From Mesorhizobium shangrilense (GTDB lineage: Bacteria > Pseudomonadota > Alphaproteobacteria > Rhizobiales > Rhizobiaceae), in contig NZ_JBEWSZ010000001.1 of NCBI RefSeq assembly GCF_040537815.1, positions 2,046,001 through 2,110,000 on the forward strand: a stretch of 64,000 nucleotides of DNA, written 5' to 3'. The translations under genes and the position numbers were made by a program. Below are positions 26,502-35,762 of the stretch, piece by piece. Under the pieces are notes generated by a model. The model saw only the letters and a list, made by a program, of their open reading frames with translations. It ran no database searches and was not told the origin of the DNA. The first letter of the stretch is position 1. Each line of letters opens with the position of its first letter.

Positions 26502-27176
26502 ATGAAACGAATTGGGGGATGGATGAAGTCGCTGATCGCGAGGCCGGTGGCTGTGATCGTTTTGCTGTTTGCCCGAGCCATCACCGCCGTCCGGCCGTTT
26601 TGGTATGAAGGCAGGCTACCTCGCCGTCGCTCGATCTTCTTTGCCAACCACTCCAGCCACGGGGATTTCATCCTGATCTGGGCTGTTCTGCCGCCGCGCC
26701 TGCGCCGGCGGGTCCGTCCCGTAGCGGGCGCCGACTACTGGCTGAAATCCAAAGTCCGAGGCTTCATCGGGCGCGACGTTTTCAATGCCGTCCTGATCGA
26801 GCGCAATCGCGAAGGACGCACGATGGATCCTGTCGAGAGCATGGGGGAGGCGATGAAGGAAGGCTCTTCGCTCATCCTCTTCCCGGAAGGCACGCGCAAC
26901 CAATCCGACGCGTCCTTGCAGTCATTCAAATCCGGCCTGTTTCATTTGGCGGCATTGCACCCGGACTTCGAGTTGGTGCCGGTATGGATCGCCAATCTCA
27001 ACCGGGTGATGCCGAAAGGCGAATTCGTACCTATCCCACTGATCTGCACGGTGACGTTCGGCGAGCCGATGCACCTGGCTGATGGCGAGGGCAAGGATGC
27101 GTTCCTCGAGCGGGCACGTGGGGCGCTACTCGCGCTCGCGCCGAAAAAGGCAGCGGCCGAAAGGGTCGAGGAATGA
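26502..27176 (+). CDS. Lysophospholipid/1-acylglycerol-3-phosphate acyltransferase (PlsC-like)
   Basis: A 224-aa membrane-associated acyltransferase. NHSSHGD near residues 49-55 is the catalytic HX4D motif, and LFPEGTR near residue 130 is the acceptor-binding motif. A hydrophobic N-terminal segment would anchor it. It is the first of three genes with a CdsA-like and a CDP-alcohol phosphatidyltransferase-like product, so it probably makes the phosphatidic acid used by the pair. An ATG 21 bases downstream is an alternative start. Confidence 0.9.
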   Translation: MKRIGGWMKSLIARPVAVIVLLFARAITAVRPFWYEGRLPRRRSIFFANHSSHGDFILIWAVLPPRLRRRVRPVAGADYWLKSKVRGFIGRDVFNAVLIERNREGRTMDPVESMGEAMKEGSSLILFPEGTRNQSDASLQSFKSGLFHLAALHPDFELVPVWIANLNRVMPKGEFVPIPLICTVTFGEPMHLADGEGKDAFLERARGALLALAPKKAAAERVEE

Positions 27177-28123
27177 GCCCGACCCAATTCGACATGATGG
27201 TTCTCGTGCTCGGCGTCTTCGGGATACTGCTCGTCGCCTCTTTCGTGGGGCAGATCCTGGAACGACGATTGTCGCCAGACGGCTCGAACCCGGCCATCGA
27301 GAACCTCAACGCCCGCATCAATGCCTGGTGGGTGATGGCAATCCTCATCGCCATAGCCTTCATCGCCGGGCGCATCGGCGTCCTGCTTCTCTTCGGCTTC
27401 TGTTCCTTTGCGGCACTTCGCGAATTCGTGACGTTGACCAATACGCGGCGTGCCGACCACTGGGCGCTGGCCACGGCGTTTTTCGTCGTGCTGCCGTTGC
27501 AATACGTCCTGCTCTGGATCGAGGACTACGAGATCTTTTCTGTTTTCATCCCGGTCTACGCCTTCCTGTTGATGCCCATCATCTCGGCTGTGCGGGGCGA
27601 TACCCAGCACTTCCTCGTCCGAATCGCCGAGGTGCAATGGGCGCTGATGATCTGCGTCTTCTGCGCCTCGCACGTGCCGGCTCTTCTGACGTTGCACATT
27701 CCTGGCTACGAAGGCCGCAATGTGCTTCTGATAGCCTTCCTGGTCATCGTCGTGCAGTTGAGCGACGTGCTGCAATATGTCTGGGGAAAGATGATCGGAC
27801 GTACGAAGATCGCCCCAAGGCTTTCGCCGTCCAAGACGGTTGAAGGTTTCCTCGGCGGCGTCGTGAGCGCCAGCCTCATCGGCGCTGGTCTGTGGTGGAT
27901 CACGCCGTTCTCTCCTGTTCAGGCGGGTGCGATGGCCTTCCTGATCACGCTGATGGGCTTTTTCGGCGGCCTTGTGATGTCCGCCATCAAGCGCGACCGC
28001 GGCGTGAAGGATTGGGGCCATCTGATAGACGGCCACGGCGGCCTGATCGATCGGCTGGATTCGGTGGTTTTCTCCGCTCCGATCTTCTTCCACCTTACGC
28101 ATTACTTCTGGTCGCAGCCATGA
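27173..28123 (+). CDS. Phosphatidate cytidylyltransferase (CdsA-like)
   Basis: A 316-aa polytopic membrane protein that makes CDP-diacylglycerol from CTP and phosphatidate. The C-terminal signature SAIKRDRGVKDWGHLI and GHGGLIDRLDS match the CDS family pattern. About eight hydrophobic segments are seen. The start overlaps the acyltransferase stop by 4 bases. As the housekeeping cdsA normally sits by dxr/uppS, this is likely a second, pathway-specific enzyme. Confidence 0.92.
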   Translation: MSPTQFDMMVLVLGVFGILLVASFVGQILERRLSPDGSNPAIENLNARINAWWVMAILIAIAFIAGRIGVLLLFGFCSFAALREFVTLTNTRRADHWALATAFFVVLPLQYVLLWIEDYEIFSVFIPVYAFLLMPIISAVRGDTQHFLVRIAEVQWALMICVFCASHVPALLTLHIPGYEGRNVLLIAFLVIVVQLSDVLQYVWGKMIGRTKIAPRLSPSKTVEGFLGGVVSASLIGAGLWWITPFSPVQAGAMAFLITLMGFFGGLVMSAIKRDRGVKDWGHLIDGHGGLIDRLDSVVFSAPIFFHLTHYFWSQP

Positions 28124-28208
28124 CATTCCCTTTGCGCGCTCTTACCGCACCGTTGCCATTTGCGGCGACCCGCGACCAATCGACGTTCAGAAACGCGATG
28201 AGGCAGTG

Positions 28209-28853
28209 ATGAACACAAGCGATCGCAGACCGCTTGCAAGCCGCGACACGCGCTGGGCACAAGCGACGGCCAGACGTCTCGCCGCACTTTCCGTGACCCC
28301 CAACCAGATTTCGCAGGCCAGCATCCTTGCCGGTGCGCTTGCCGGCGCTGCCTTCTGGCTTGGCGGGCAGAGCGACGGCACGGCGCGCTTGCTGCTGTTG
28401 CTGGGTGCCGCGCTGTTCTGCCAGCTGCGCCTGCTTTGCAATCTGTTCGATGGAATGGTCGCCGTCGAAGGTGGCAAGGCGTCGGCCGATGGGCCGTTCT
28501 GGAACGAGTTCCCGGATAGGATCGCCGACATCGCCATCATGGTCGGAATAGGCTACGGCATCGCCATGCCTGGCCTTGGCTGGGCGGCGGCCTGTTTCTC
28601 GGTTCTCACCGCCTATGTGCGGGAACTCGGGCGTGCGAACGAAGCGCCGAGCGATTTCTCCGGCCCGATGGCCAAACCGCATCGCATGGCGGTTGCGACC
28701 GTCGCCGCCTTGCTGTCAGCCGGGGGATTCCTCTGGAATGGCCATAACGAGGTCTTGACGCTCGCGCTTGCCATCATCGCGATTGGTGCCGCCGCAACGA
28801 CGCTGCGCCGCGCCTGGCGACAGGTGCGATGGCTGAAAACCATGCGCCCCTAG
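28209..28853 (+). CDS. CDP-alcohol phosphatidyltransferase family protein, variant motif
   Basis: A 214-aa membrane protein with several hydrophobic helices. The family motif DX2DGX2ARX8-9GX3DX3D is recognisable but altered: NLFDGMVAV, then GPFWNEFPD, so the first Asp is Asn, the Arg is Val, and the third Asp is Asn. YnbA-type proteins beside CdsA paralogues show similar operons. It should use CDP-diacylglycerol from the preceding enzyme, but the alcohol acceptor is unknown. The ATG at 28209 is chosen over a GTG one codon upstream. Confidence 0.8.
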   Translation: MNTSDRRPLASRDTRWAQATARRLAALSVTPNQISQASILAGALAGAAFWLGGQSDGTARLLLLLGAALFCQLRLLCNLFDGMVAVEGGKASADGPFWNEFPDRIADIAIMVGIGYGIAMPGLGWAAACFSVLTAYVRELGRANEAPSDFSGPMAKPHRMAVATVAALLSAGGFLWNGHNEVLTLALAIIAIGAAATTLRRAWRQVRWLKTMRP

Positions 28854-28869
28854 CTTCCGGCGCGACGGC

Positions 28870-29904
28870 CTACCAATCCATCACCACCTTGCCGGAACTG
28901 CCGCTGCGCATGGCATCGAATCCGGTCTGGAAATCATCGATGCCGATGCGGTGGGTGATCAGGCCGGAAACATCCAATGGACCCTGCACCAGCGCGATCA
29001 TCTTGTACCAGGTCTCGAACATCTCGCGGCCGTAGATGCCCTTGAGATGCAGCATCTTGAAGATGACCTTGTTCCAGTCGATCTCGAAGCCGGTCGGAGC
29101 GATGCCAAGAATGGCGATCTTGCCGCCATTGTTCATGGTGTCGATCATGTCGCGGAAGGCGGGTGCGGCGCCGGACATTTCGAGGCCGACGTCAAACCCT
29201 TCGGTCATGCCGAGCGCCGGCATGACATCGCGCAGTTTCTCCTTCGAGGCATCGACGACATGCTGGACGCCGAGCTTCTTCGCCAGCGCCAGCCGCACCG
29301 GGTTGATGTCGGTGATAACAACTTTTCTGGCACCGACGCACTGAGCGACAAGCGCGCCCATAATGCCGATGGGTCCGGCGCCTGTGACCAGCACGTCCTC
29401 GCCGACCAAGTCAAAGGACAGTGCCGTGTGGACGGCATTGCCCAGGGGATCGAAGATCGCGGCGATCTCGTCCGGCACATCGTCGGGAATCGGCACGACA
29501 TTGTGCTGCGGGATGGCCAGATATTCGCCGAAAGCGCCGGGGCGGTTGACGCCGACGCCGAGCGTATTGCGGCACAGATGTCCCCTGCCAGCGCGACAGT
29601 TGCGGCAATGGCCGCAGACGATGTGACCTTCGCCCGAAACGCGCTGGCCGACCTTATACTCGGTCACCGCCGCACCGAAATCGGCGACGGTGCCCACGAA
29701 TTCGTGGCCGGTCACCATCGGCACCGGCACCGTCTTCTGTGCCCACTGGTCCCAATTGTAGATGTGGACGTCGGTGCCGCAGATCGCCGTCTTCTTGATC
29801 TTGATCAGCACGTCATTGGGGCCGATCTCCGGCACCGGCACTTCTTCCATCCAGATGCCGGGCTCGGCCTTGGCCTTCACCAGCGCCTTCATCATGTTGG
29901 ACAT
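28870..29904 (-). CDS. tdh: L-threonine 3-dehydrogenase
   Basis: Oxidises L-threonine to 2-amino-3-ketobutyrate with NAD+, which Kbl then splits to glycine and acetyl-CoA. The 344-aa zinc-dependent medium-chain dehydrogenase shows the catalytic zinc blocks [13 protein letters not shown] and TGHEFVG, the structural zinc knuckle [15 protein letters not shown], and the NAD motif [11 protein letters not shown]. It lies downstream of kbl and a 70-aa frame on the same strand. Confidence 0.97.
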   Translation of the reverse strand: MSNMMKALVKAKAEPGIWMEEVPVPEIGPNDVLIKIKKTAICGTDVHIYNWDQWAQKTVPVPMVTGHEFVGTVADFGAAVTEYKVGQRVSGEGHIVCGHCRNCRAGRGHLCRNTLGVGVNRPGAFGEYLAIPQHNVVPIPDDVPDEIAAIFDPLGNAVHTALSFDLVGEDVLVTGAGPIGIMGALVAQCVGARKVVITDINPVRLALAKKLGVQHVVDASKEKLRDVMPALGMTEGFDVGLEMSGAAPAFRDMIDTMNNGGKIAILGIAPTGFEIDWNKVIFKMLHLKGIYGREMFETWYKMIALVQGPLDVSGLITHRIGIDDFQTGFDAMRSGSSGKVVMDW

Positions 29905-29952
29905 CGAGAATCCTCAATCTATGCGATTTGTTGAGTTGGAAATTCGGGGGAA

Positions 29953-30165
29953 CTAGTTGGGGGCAGTAAACCAGTCCAATTCAAATCTCATTCCTTTTCC
30001 CTGCAGTCTCTCCACAGCGCAAACCGAATGCAGGTAGAAATACTGAACGGTCGCATCATCCTCATCGGACCAAAGATTCCGGACGGAGACCTCTAAGGCC
30101 TCCGTGTCTACCGCCTCGATGCCTTCGCCACAGAACCAGCATGACTTGCCGGAATCTTCCGTCAC
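29953..30165 (-). CDS. Small Cys-containing hypothetical protein between kbl and tdh
   Basis: A 70-aa protein starting at GTG that overlaps the kbl stop (GTGA), so it is probably translated with kbl. It has a CWFCGE pair near residues 9-14 and a HSVC pair near residue 48, which together could bind one zinc, as in small zinc-ribbon-like proteins. The rest is acidic ([16 protein letters not shown]). No family is recognised. Its place between two enzymes that act in sequence suggests a retained accessory role, or a chance insertion. Confidence 0.65.
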   Translation of the reverse strand: MTEDSGKSCWFCGEGIEAVDTEALEVSVRNLWSDEDDATVQYFYLHSVCAVERLQGKGMRFELDWFTAPN

Positions 30166-31349
30166 TTTATTACCTCTAATTCCCTGCCGACCTCGCCGAA
30201 CGCCTCAACCGCGCGATCGATGTCTGCGCTGGAATGCGCCGCTGACATCTGCGTGCGGATGCGCGCCTGACCCTTGGGCACCACCGGGAACGAAAAGCCG
30301 ATGACATAGATGCCGCGCTTCAACATGCGCGCCGCCATCTCCTGCGCCAGCGTCGCATCGCCCAGCATCACCGGAATGATCGGATGGTCGGCGCCGGCCA
30401 GCGTGAAGCCGAGCTTGCCCATCTGCGACCGGAACCGCGCCGCATTGGCATATAGGCGCTCGCGCAAGGCATCGCCATTGCGGATCAGGTCGAACACCGT
30501 GATTGAAGCACCGGCAATCGCCGGCATCAGCGTGTTGGAAAAGAGATAGGGCCGCGAACGCTGCCGCAGCCAGTCGACCACCTGCCGCTTGCCCGACGTA
30601 TAGCCACCGGATGCCCCGCCCAGCGCCTTGCCGAGCGTACCGGTGATGATGTCCACCCTGCCCTCGACGCCGCAATGCTCGGCCGACCCCCGCCCATGTT
30701 TGCCAACAAAACCAACGGCATGGCTGTCATCAACCATCACCATCGCATCGTATTTGTCGGCGAGGTCGCAGACGCCCTTCAGATTGGCGATGATGCCGTC
30801 CATGGAAAAGACGCCATCGGTGGCGATGAGCCTGAACCGGCAGTCCTTGGCCTCTTTCAGGCGAGCCTCCAGATCGGCCATGTCGTTGTTGGCGTAGCGA
30901 AAGCGCTTTGCCTTCGACAGCCGAACGCCGTCGATGATCGAGGCATGGTTCAGCGCATCGGAGATGATCGCATCCTCCTCGCCGAGCACTGTCTCGAACA
31001 GGCCGCCATTGGCGTCGAAACAGGAGCCGTAGAGGATGGTGTCCTCCAGGCCAAGGAAAGACGAAATCGTCGCCTCGAGCTGCTTGTGCTCTTCCTGCGT
31101 GCCGCAGATGAAGCGCACCGACGCCATGCCATAACCATAGCGGTCGAGGGCCTTCTTGGCTGCATCGCGCAGCTCGGTGCTATCGGCAAGACCGAGATAG
31201 TTGTTGGCGCAGAAATTCAGCACTTCTTCGCCGCCGACTTCGATCCGCGCCGATTGCGTGGAAGTGATCACGCGCTCGGACTTGTACAGGCCGGCCGACT
31301 TCAGTCCGGCAAGCTCATTGTCGATATGGGAAAGGAATGCGGCGGTCAT
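30162..31349 (-). CDS. kbl: Glycine C-acetyltransferase (2-amino-3-ketobutyrate CoA ligase)
   Basis: PLP-dependent alpha-oxoamine synthase, 395 aa, converting 2-amino-3-ketobutyrate and CoA to glycine and acetyl-Co[10 protein letters not shown] is near the N-terminus, [18 protein letters not shown] follows, and [15 protein letters not shown] carries the PLP lysine. The ATG at 31349 gives MTAAFLSH and the standard length; the longer upstream frame is unlike the family. It overlaps the downstream small frame by 4 bases. Confidence 0.96.
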   Translation of the reverse strand: MTAAFLSHIDNELAGLKSAGLYKSERVITSTQSARIEVGGEEVLNFCANNYLGLADSTELRDAAKKALDRYGYGMASVRFICGTQEEHKQLEATISSFLGLEDTILYGSCFDANGGLFETVLGEEDAIISDALNHASIIDGVRLSKAKRFRYANNDMADLEARLKEAKDCRFRLIATDGVFSMDGIIANLKGVCDLADKYDAMVMVDDSHAVGFVGKHGRGSAEHCGVEGRVDIITGTLGKALGGASGGYTSGKRQVVDWLRQRSRPYLFSNTLMPAIAGASITVFDLIRNGDALRERLYANAARFRSQMGKLGFTLAGADHPIIPVMLGDATLAQEMAARMLKRGIYVIGFSFPVVPKGQARIRTQMSAAHSSADIDRAVEAFGEVGRELEVIK

Positions 31350-31596
31350 GATCAGGCCTTGTTTGATGTGTCGATTGACTGTCGTCCCGCGCGCGCGAAA
31401 AATCCATCGCAAATGCGACCGCTTCGGTGGCCTTTGCAACGCCGAGCGGAATACTGCCGTTGGCAGGCGGCAACGTTCGACGGATGTTCAAATGCGGCTG
31501 TGCCAGGAAAGAGCGCAATAACCATTTCGTGAGCTTTCCGACGCGGCCCTTGCTGCCGTCCCCTTGACTTCCAAACCTGTTAACACTTCCACGCCA

Positions 31597-33711
31597 ATGG
31601 TCCTTGCATCGGAATCCGTTGGCGAAGGGCCGCCCCAGAAAATGTCGCAGCAGCCGGTGCAAGCCGTTTCAGGCAGACTCATATTGCTGATCAAGGCTGG
31701 ATACTGGCTCGCGCTGATGATCATCGCCGCCATGGTGATGGCTTCCTTCATCCTTCTCCAGCAGATGATGGCCGCGCAGCGGCAAGACGACACATTGCTC
31801 GATATCGTCAGCACGCAAAAGGCGCTGTCGCAGCGCATCGTGTTCCTGGCCAGTGCAACGGGCGCTGCTTCGCGTGATCAGCAGCCCGCTCTCGTGGCCG
31901 CGCTCAAGCAAGCGACGGGCGAATTTCAAACAAACTACGATCTTCTGCTTCAACGGACCGCCGCCGATCCGGCGTCACCGGCAAAACTCGATCCAAAATC
32001 GATCGAGAGCGTGCTTTTCGCCAAGCCGTTTCATCTCGATTATTTCTCGGTCGGGCTTATCGCCAATGGCGAGCGCCTGGCCTCCGCGTTTGAATCTCAA
32101 CTCGCCATGCCTGGCGGCGACTACAAGGGCGGCGGCGAGCGCGTCAACCTCGATGCCTCCGTCGCCAACGCCACACTGTCAGGCTACGCCGCATTAGGTC
32201 ACCGCATCAGCGCCTATGCCCTTGAGAGATCGGACAGACTGCTCGAACTCCACCGCACCCTGTTCTACGCGACCATCGGTGTCATCGTCCTGGTGGCGCT
32301 TTTCATCTTCAGGCCGATGTCCAACATCATTTTGCGCAAGACGCATGAACTGGTCGACGCGCGCAATTCCATGGCCTTCATCGCGGTTCACGACGGCCTC
32401 ACCGGCCTGCACAATCGCAGCTTCCTGACCGATCATTTCGACACGCTGATCAAGGGCGCGCACCGGCGGCGCGAACGGCTTGCCGTGGTCCAGCTCGACC
32501 TCGACCGGTTCAAGCAGATCAACGACACACTCGGCCATCCGGCTGGCGACTATGTTCTGGTCGTCACGGCACAGCGCATGCGCGATTCCTGCCGCGCGTC
32601 GGACCTTTGCGCGCGGCTTGGCGGCGACGAGTTCGTGATGATCCTCAACGGTGCCGGCGGTACGGAGGACATCAACATGGTCGCCAGACGGATCCTGGCG
32701 CAGATCAACGAGCCGATCATCTTCCAGGGCACGACCATCCTTCCAGGCGCCAGCGCCGGTATCGCCGTCTACCCGGTCGATGCCGACAATGCCGGGGATC
32801 TGCTGGTCCATGCCGATCTGGCGTTGTATTCCGCCAAGAAGATGGGGGGCGGCAACTTCTCGTTCTTCTCCGAGGAGCTGCGCCGCGAACTCGACTATCG
32901 CAAGCAGCTCGAACACGACATCAGGATCGCCATCGAGACCAAGGCGTTCCAGGTCTATTTCCAGCCGCAGGTCTCGCTCACCAACGGCGCGATCAGCGGC
33001 ATTGAAGCCCTGGTTCGGTGGAACCATGCCGAGCGTGGCATGATCCCACCCGGCGAGTTCATCCCGGTCGCCGAGAAATGTGGTTTCATGCCCGAGATCG
33101 GCCGCATCGTCATCGCCAAGGCGATCAACGAAGCAGCCGAATGGAACCGTGCCGGCATTGCCTTCGGCCGGCTGGCCGTCAATGTGTCGGGCAGCGAATT
33201 GCGCGAGCCTGATTTCGACCGGTTCCTGTTCGACACGCTGGAAAAGGCCGGCCTGCCACCCCAGAAGCTCTCGCTGGAAATCGTCGAATCCGTCATTCTC
33301 GACGACGAGAAGACCGGCATTGCCGCGAAGCTGCGCCACATACGCGCGGCCGGCGTGCACCTCGAACTCGACGACTTCGGTACCGGCTACGCGTCGCTCA
33401 GCCACGTCAATCCGAACGAGATCGACCGGCTGAAGATCGATCGCCGCTTTGTCCAGAACATCCATGAGAATGGCGACAACTCGAAGATCGTGCGCGCCAT
33501 CACCGAACTGGCCCGCGGCCTCGGCATTTCGATCATCGCTGAAGGCGCCGAGACAGAGGCCGAGCTCGATTCCCTGATGGCGATCGGCTGCGATCAGGTG
33601 CAGGGCTATTCCATCGCCTTCCCGATGCCACAGGAAAAGGCACGCGAATGGCTGGTCGCGCGGGCCCCGAAGAAAGCCAGGTTGACCGTGTTGCAGGGCA
33701 GCCTGGCCTGA
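31597..33711 (+). CDS. GGDEF/EAL membrane protein (c-di-GMP turnover)
   Basis: A roughly 704-aa inner-membrane signalling protein. Two membrane helices (LILLIKAGYWLALMIIAAMVM and the segment before RPMSNIILRK) enclose a periplasmic PilJ-like sensor (IVSTQKALSQRIVFLA). The GGDEF domain keeps its active motif GGDEF (LGGDEFVMIL), and the EAL domain keeps EAL (GIEALVRW), with DDFGTGYASL, so both synthesis and hydrolysis of cyclic di-GMP are possible. The start is uncertain: ATG at 31597 is used; TTG at 31564 or ATG at 31642 are alternatives. Confidence 0.92.
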   Translation: MVLASESVGEGPPQKMSQQPVQAVSGRLILLIKAGYWLALMIIAAMVMASFILLQQMMAAQRQDDTLLDIVSTQKALSQRIVFLASATGAASRDQQPALVAALKQATGEFQTNYDLLLQRTAADPASPAKLDPKSIESVLFAKPFHLDYFSVGLIANGERLASAFESQLAMPGGDYKGGGERVNLDASVANATLSGYAALGHRISAYALERSDRLLELHRTLFYATIGVIVLVALFIFRPMSNIILRKTHELVDARNSMAFIAVHDGLTGLHNRSFLTDHFDTLIKGAHRRRERLAVVQLDLDRFKQINDTLGHPAGDYVLVVTAQRMRDSCRASDLCARLGGDEFVMILNGAGGTEDINMVARRILAQINEPIIFQGTTILPGASAGIAVYPVDADNAGDLLVHADLALYSAKKMGGGNFSFFSEELRRELDYRKQLEHDIRIAIETKAFQVYFQPQVSLTNGAISGIEALVRWNHAERGMIPPGEFIPVAEKCGFMPEIGRIVIAKAINEAAEWNRAGIAFGRLAVNVSGSELREPDFDRFLFDTLEKAGLPPQKLSLEIVESVILDDEKTGIAAKLRHIRAAGVHLELDDFGTGYASLSHVNPNEIDRLKIDRRFVQNIHENGDNSKIVRAITELARGLGISIIAEGAETEAELDSLMAIGCDQVQGYSIAFPMPQEKAREWLVARAPKKARLTVLQGSLA

Positions 33712-33785
33712 GCGGCTGGGCCGGCGATCTTGACAAGCGTGCACGAAAGTGGCGGCGTGCCCCGATCGGATACGAGGTATCGTGC

Positions 33786-34529
33786 ATGGTGGCGCCGCTT
33801 CGATTTGCGCTGACAATATTGCTGTTTCTGGCGTTTCCAGCAGATGCCGCGCAACGCACCATCTATCTGACTTTCGATGACGGTCCCCTGGACGGAACCA
33901 GCAACATCCTCGACGTGCTGGAGGCGAAGCAGGTTCCAGCGACCCTGTTCATGGTCGGCATGCACGCGCAGGCAAGTTCTGCCAACAAGGCACTCGTCAA
34001 GCGCGCGAAGGGCCTGCCGCTGGTGACGATCGGCAACCACAGCTACAGCCACGCTTACAATCACTATCGGCATTTCTACAGCGATACCGAAGGCGTGGTC
34101 GCCGACATGCTGATGGCGAACGCCGTGCTGGGCCTGAAGCCGGTCGTACACGCGCGTCTACCGGGGCGCGACGTGTTTCGCCTGCCGTCGATGTCCAAGA
34201 ATGATAATTCACTCGGGCAGGCGCAGATAGGACGAGAGGACCCCGACTACGAATTCGTCGCCGCGTCCGGCTTCTATCTCTATGGCTGGGACCATGAATG
34301 GGTGCACGAAGACAGCGGCAAACCAGTTCAGAGCGTCGATCATCTGGTAACCGAGATCGATCACCTGTTCGGCTACGGACATTTCGTCAAACCCGGAAAA
34401 CTGATCCTGCTGATGCATGACGAGATGTTCCGGGATGTGTTCGACGGCAAGACGAATTTGACCAATCTGATCAATGCGCTGAAACAGAGGAATTACACTT
34501 TTGGCGCACTGCCGGGCTATGATGGCTGA
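33786..34529 (+). CDS. Polysaccharide deacetylase family protein (secreted)
   Basis: A 247-aa protein with a signal peptide (about residues 1-21, ending FPADA). The NodB-homology domain shows LTFDDGP near residue 30 (Asp pair) and NHSYSH near residue 85, the metal-binding HxxxH motif. It should act on acetylated sugars in the cell envelope or outside. The ATG at 33786 is used because the upstream in-frame codons lack a signal sequence. It is 74 bases after the GGDEF/EAL gene. Confidence 0.88.
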   Translation: MVAPLRFALTILLFLAFPADAAQRTIYLTFDDGPLDGTSNILDVLEAKQVPATLFMVGMHAQASSANKALVKRAKGLPLVTIGNHSYSHAYNHYRHFYSDTEGVVADMLMANAVLGLKPVVHARLPGRDVFRLPSMSKNDNSLGQAQIGREDPDYEFVAASGFYLYGWDHEWVHEDSGKPVQSVDHLVTEIDHLFGYGHFVKPGKLILLMHDEMFRDVFDGKTNLTNLINALKQRNYTFGALPGYDG

Positions 34530-34655
34530 CGCGGCCATGGAAGCTGGGCGGCACCAGACCGGTTCGTCGTTTCATGAAAACGCCGAACTGCTCTATCTTT
34601 TTGTTTTGAGGCAATTCCGGACGGAAAACTGCTGCACACTTTTCCTGGAATTGCT

Positions 34656-35084
34656 TTAACTTCCGACATTGGCGCGCAGCGCCGCCAGAACCTCAGCAAA
34701 CTCGACCAGTCTTTCATCAGCCAATCCCTTTCGCAGCCGCTTGTCGAAGACGAGCGCGGCCGTCCGCAGTTTCTGGAACATCGCTTCGCCGGCTTCCGTC
34801 AGTTCGACCTGATGAACCCGGCGGTTGGCCGGATCGCGTCGACGCGTCAACAGGCCCTGCGTTTCCATCGCGTTGAGATGATGGGTCAGCGTCGCACCCT
34901 GGATGCCGATCATGTCGGCAAGTTCGCGCTGGTTGGCCAGTGCGCGAGACTTGATGGACAGCAAGGTCAGCCAGACCGGCAATGTGCCACCGGCCTCGAC
35001 CAGGGCCGCGTCGAAGGCCTGGGCGACAAGCTTGGCGGTCTGGCCGAGATTCATGCCGACTGGCGGGCGGTCAAAAGGTGTCAT
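34656..35084 (-). CDS. MarR family transcriptional regulator
   Basis: A 142-aa MarR protein: LANQRELADMIGIQGATLTHHLNAMETQGLLTRRRDPANRRVHQVELT is the winged helix (residues about 55-100). It is divergent from a small membrane protein gene, and a perfect palindrome (35140-35154) lies between, a likely operator. The ligand is unknown; regulators of this arrangement commonly respond to small phenolic compounds. Confidence 0.92.
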   Translation of the reverse strand: MTPFDRPPVGMNLGQTAKLVAQAFDAALVEAGGTLPVWLTLLSIKSRALANQRELADMIGIQGATLTHHLNAMETQGLLTRRRDPANRRVHQVELTEAGEAMFQKLRTAALVFDKRLRKGLADERLVEFAEVLAALRANVGS

Positions 35085-35139
35085 GACCGGACCCTAGAAC
35101 AAGCCATCGGCCGATGGAACCGGTCGGCCATTCATTGAC

Positions 35140-35154
35140 ATCTAATCATTAGAT
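35140..35154. promoter_or_regulatory. Palindromic MarR-type operator
   Basis: ATCTAAT-C-ATTAGAT, perfect 7-bp arms, followed at once by a further ATATCTAACTATG half-match. It lies between the divergent MarR and membrane protein genes. Size, AT-rich arms and position all fit a MarR dimer site. Confidence 0.72.
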
Positions 35155-35197
35155 ATCTAACTATGATGCAGATAGCATACGAAAGAGGAATTCGGTC

Positions 35198-35605
35198 ATG
35201 CAATTTGTCTACATCGTCGTTTTGGGACTCCACGTCATGGCTGGCGTGTTCTGGGCCGGCACCACGATCACGCTGGCCCGAGATCCTGAAATACGCGCCG
35301 AACGGTTTTTCCGCCCGCAAATGGGCTCGGCCGGTATGGTTTTCCTGACCGGCGCGCTGCTCTGGTATTTCTTCCACGGCGCCTATTTCGGCTCGATGGA
35401 GATGGTTCTGGCGCTGGGCATTATCGCGGCATTCGCTGCTGCCGGCGTGCTCGGCGCACTGGTCGGTTCAGCCAGCCGGCAGTTGTCCGGCGCCGACGGC
35501 GTAACGGAAACGCAGTTACGCGCGAAAATGGCCATGGGGGAGCGCATCGCAGCCGGGTTGCTGGTCGTCACCGTGTTGTGCATGGCGGTCGCCAGGATGT
35601 TCTGA
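35198..35605 (+). CDS. Small integral membrane protein, unknown function
   Basis: A 135-aa protein with four predicted helices (for example FVYIVVLGLHVMAGVFWA, and GMVFLTGALLWYFFHGA). It resembles DUF2269-like or copper-resistance-D-like small membrane proteins but has no clear ligand motif besides the His in LGLHVM. GAGGAA precedes the ATG at 35198. Divergence from the MarR gene suggests it is the regulator's target. Confidence 0.82.
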   Translation: MQFVYIVVLGLHVMAGVFWAGTTITLARDPEIRAERFFRPQMGSAGMVFLTGALLWYFFHGAYFGSMEMVLALGIIAAFAAAGVLGALVGSASRQLSGADGVTETQLRAKMAMGERIAAGLLVVTVLCMAVARMF

Positions 35606-35762
35606 GAGCGGTGAGACCGCCCCATACCTCACGATCGTATGTCATCAGGTAGGAATGCCGATGACGTGCGCGGCGCGCAGATCAAACAGAGTATCCAGGT
35701 GGCTCTCCGTACGATGTCTGGCTGCGCGCCACCTGACCACAAGTTGTGGCACAGGGCTTGTC

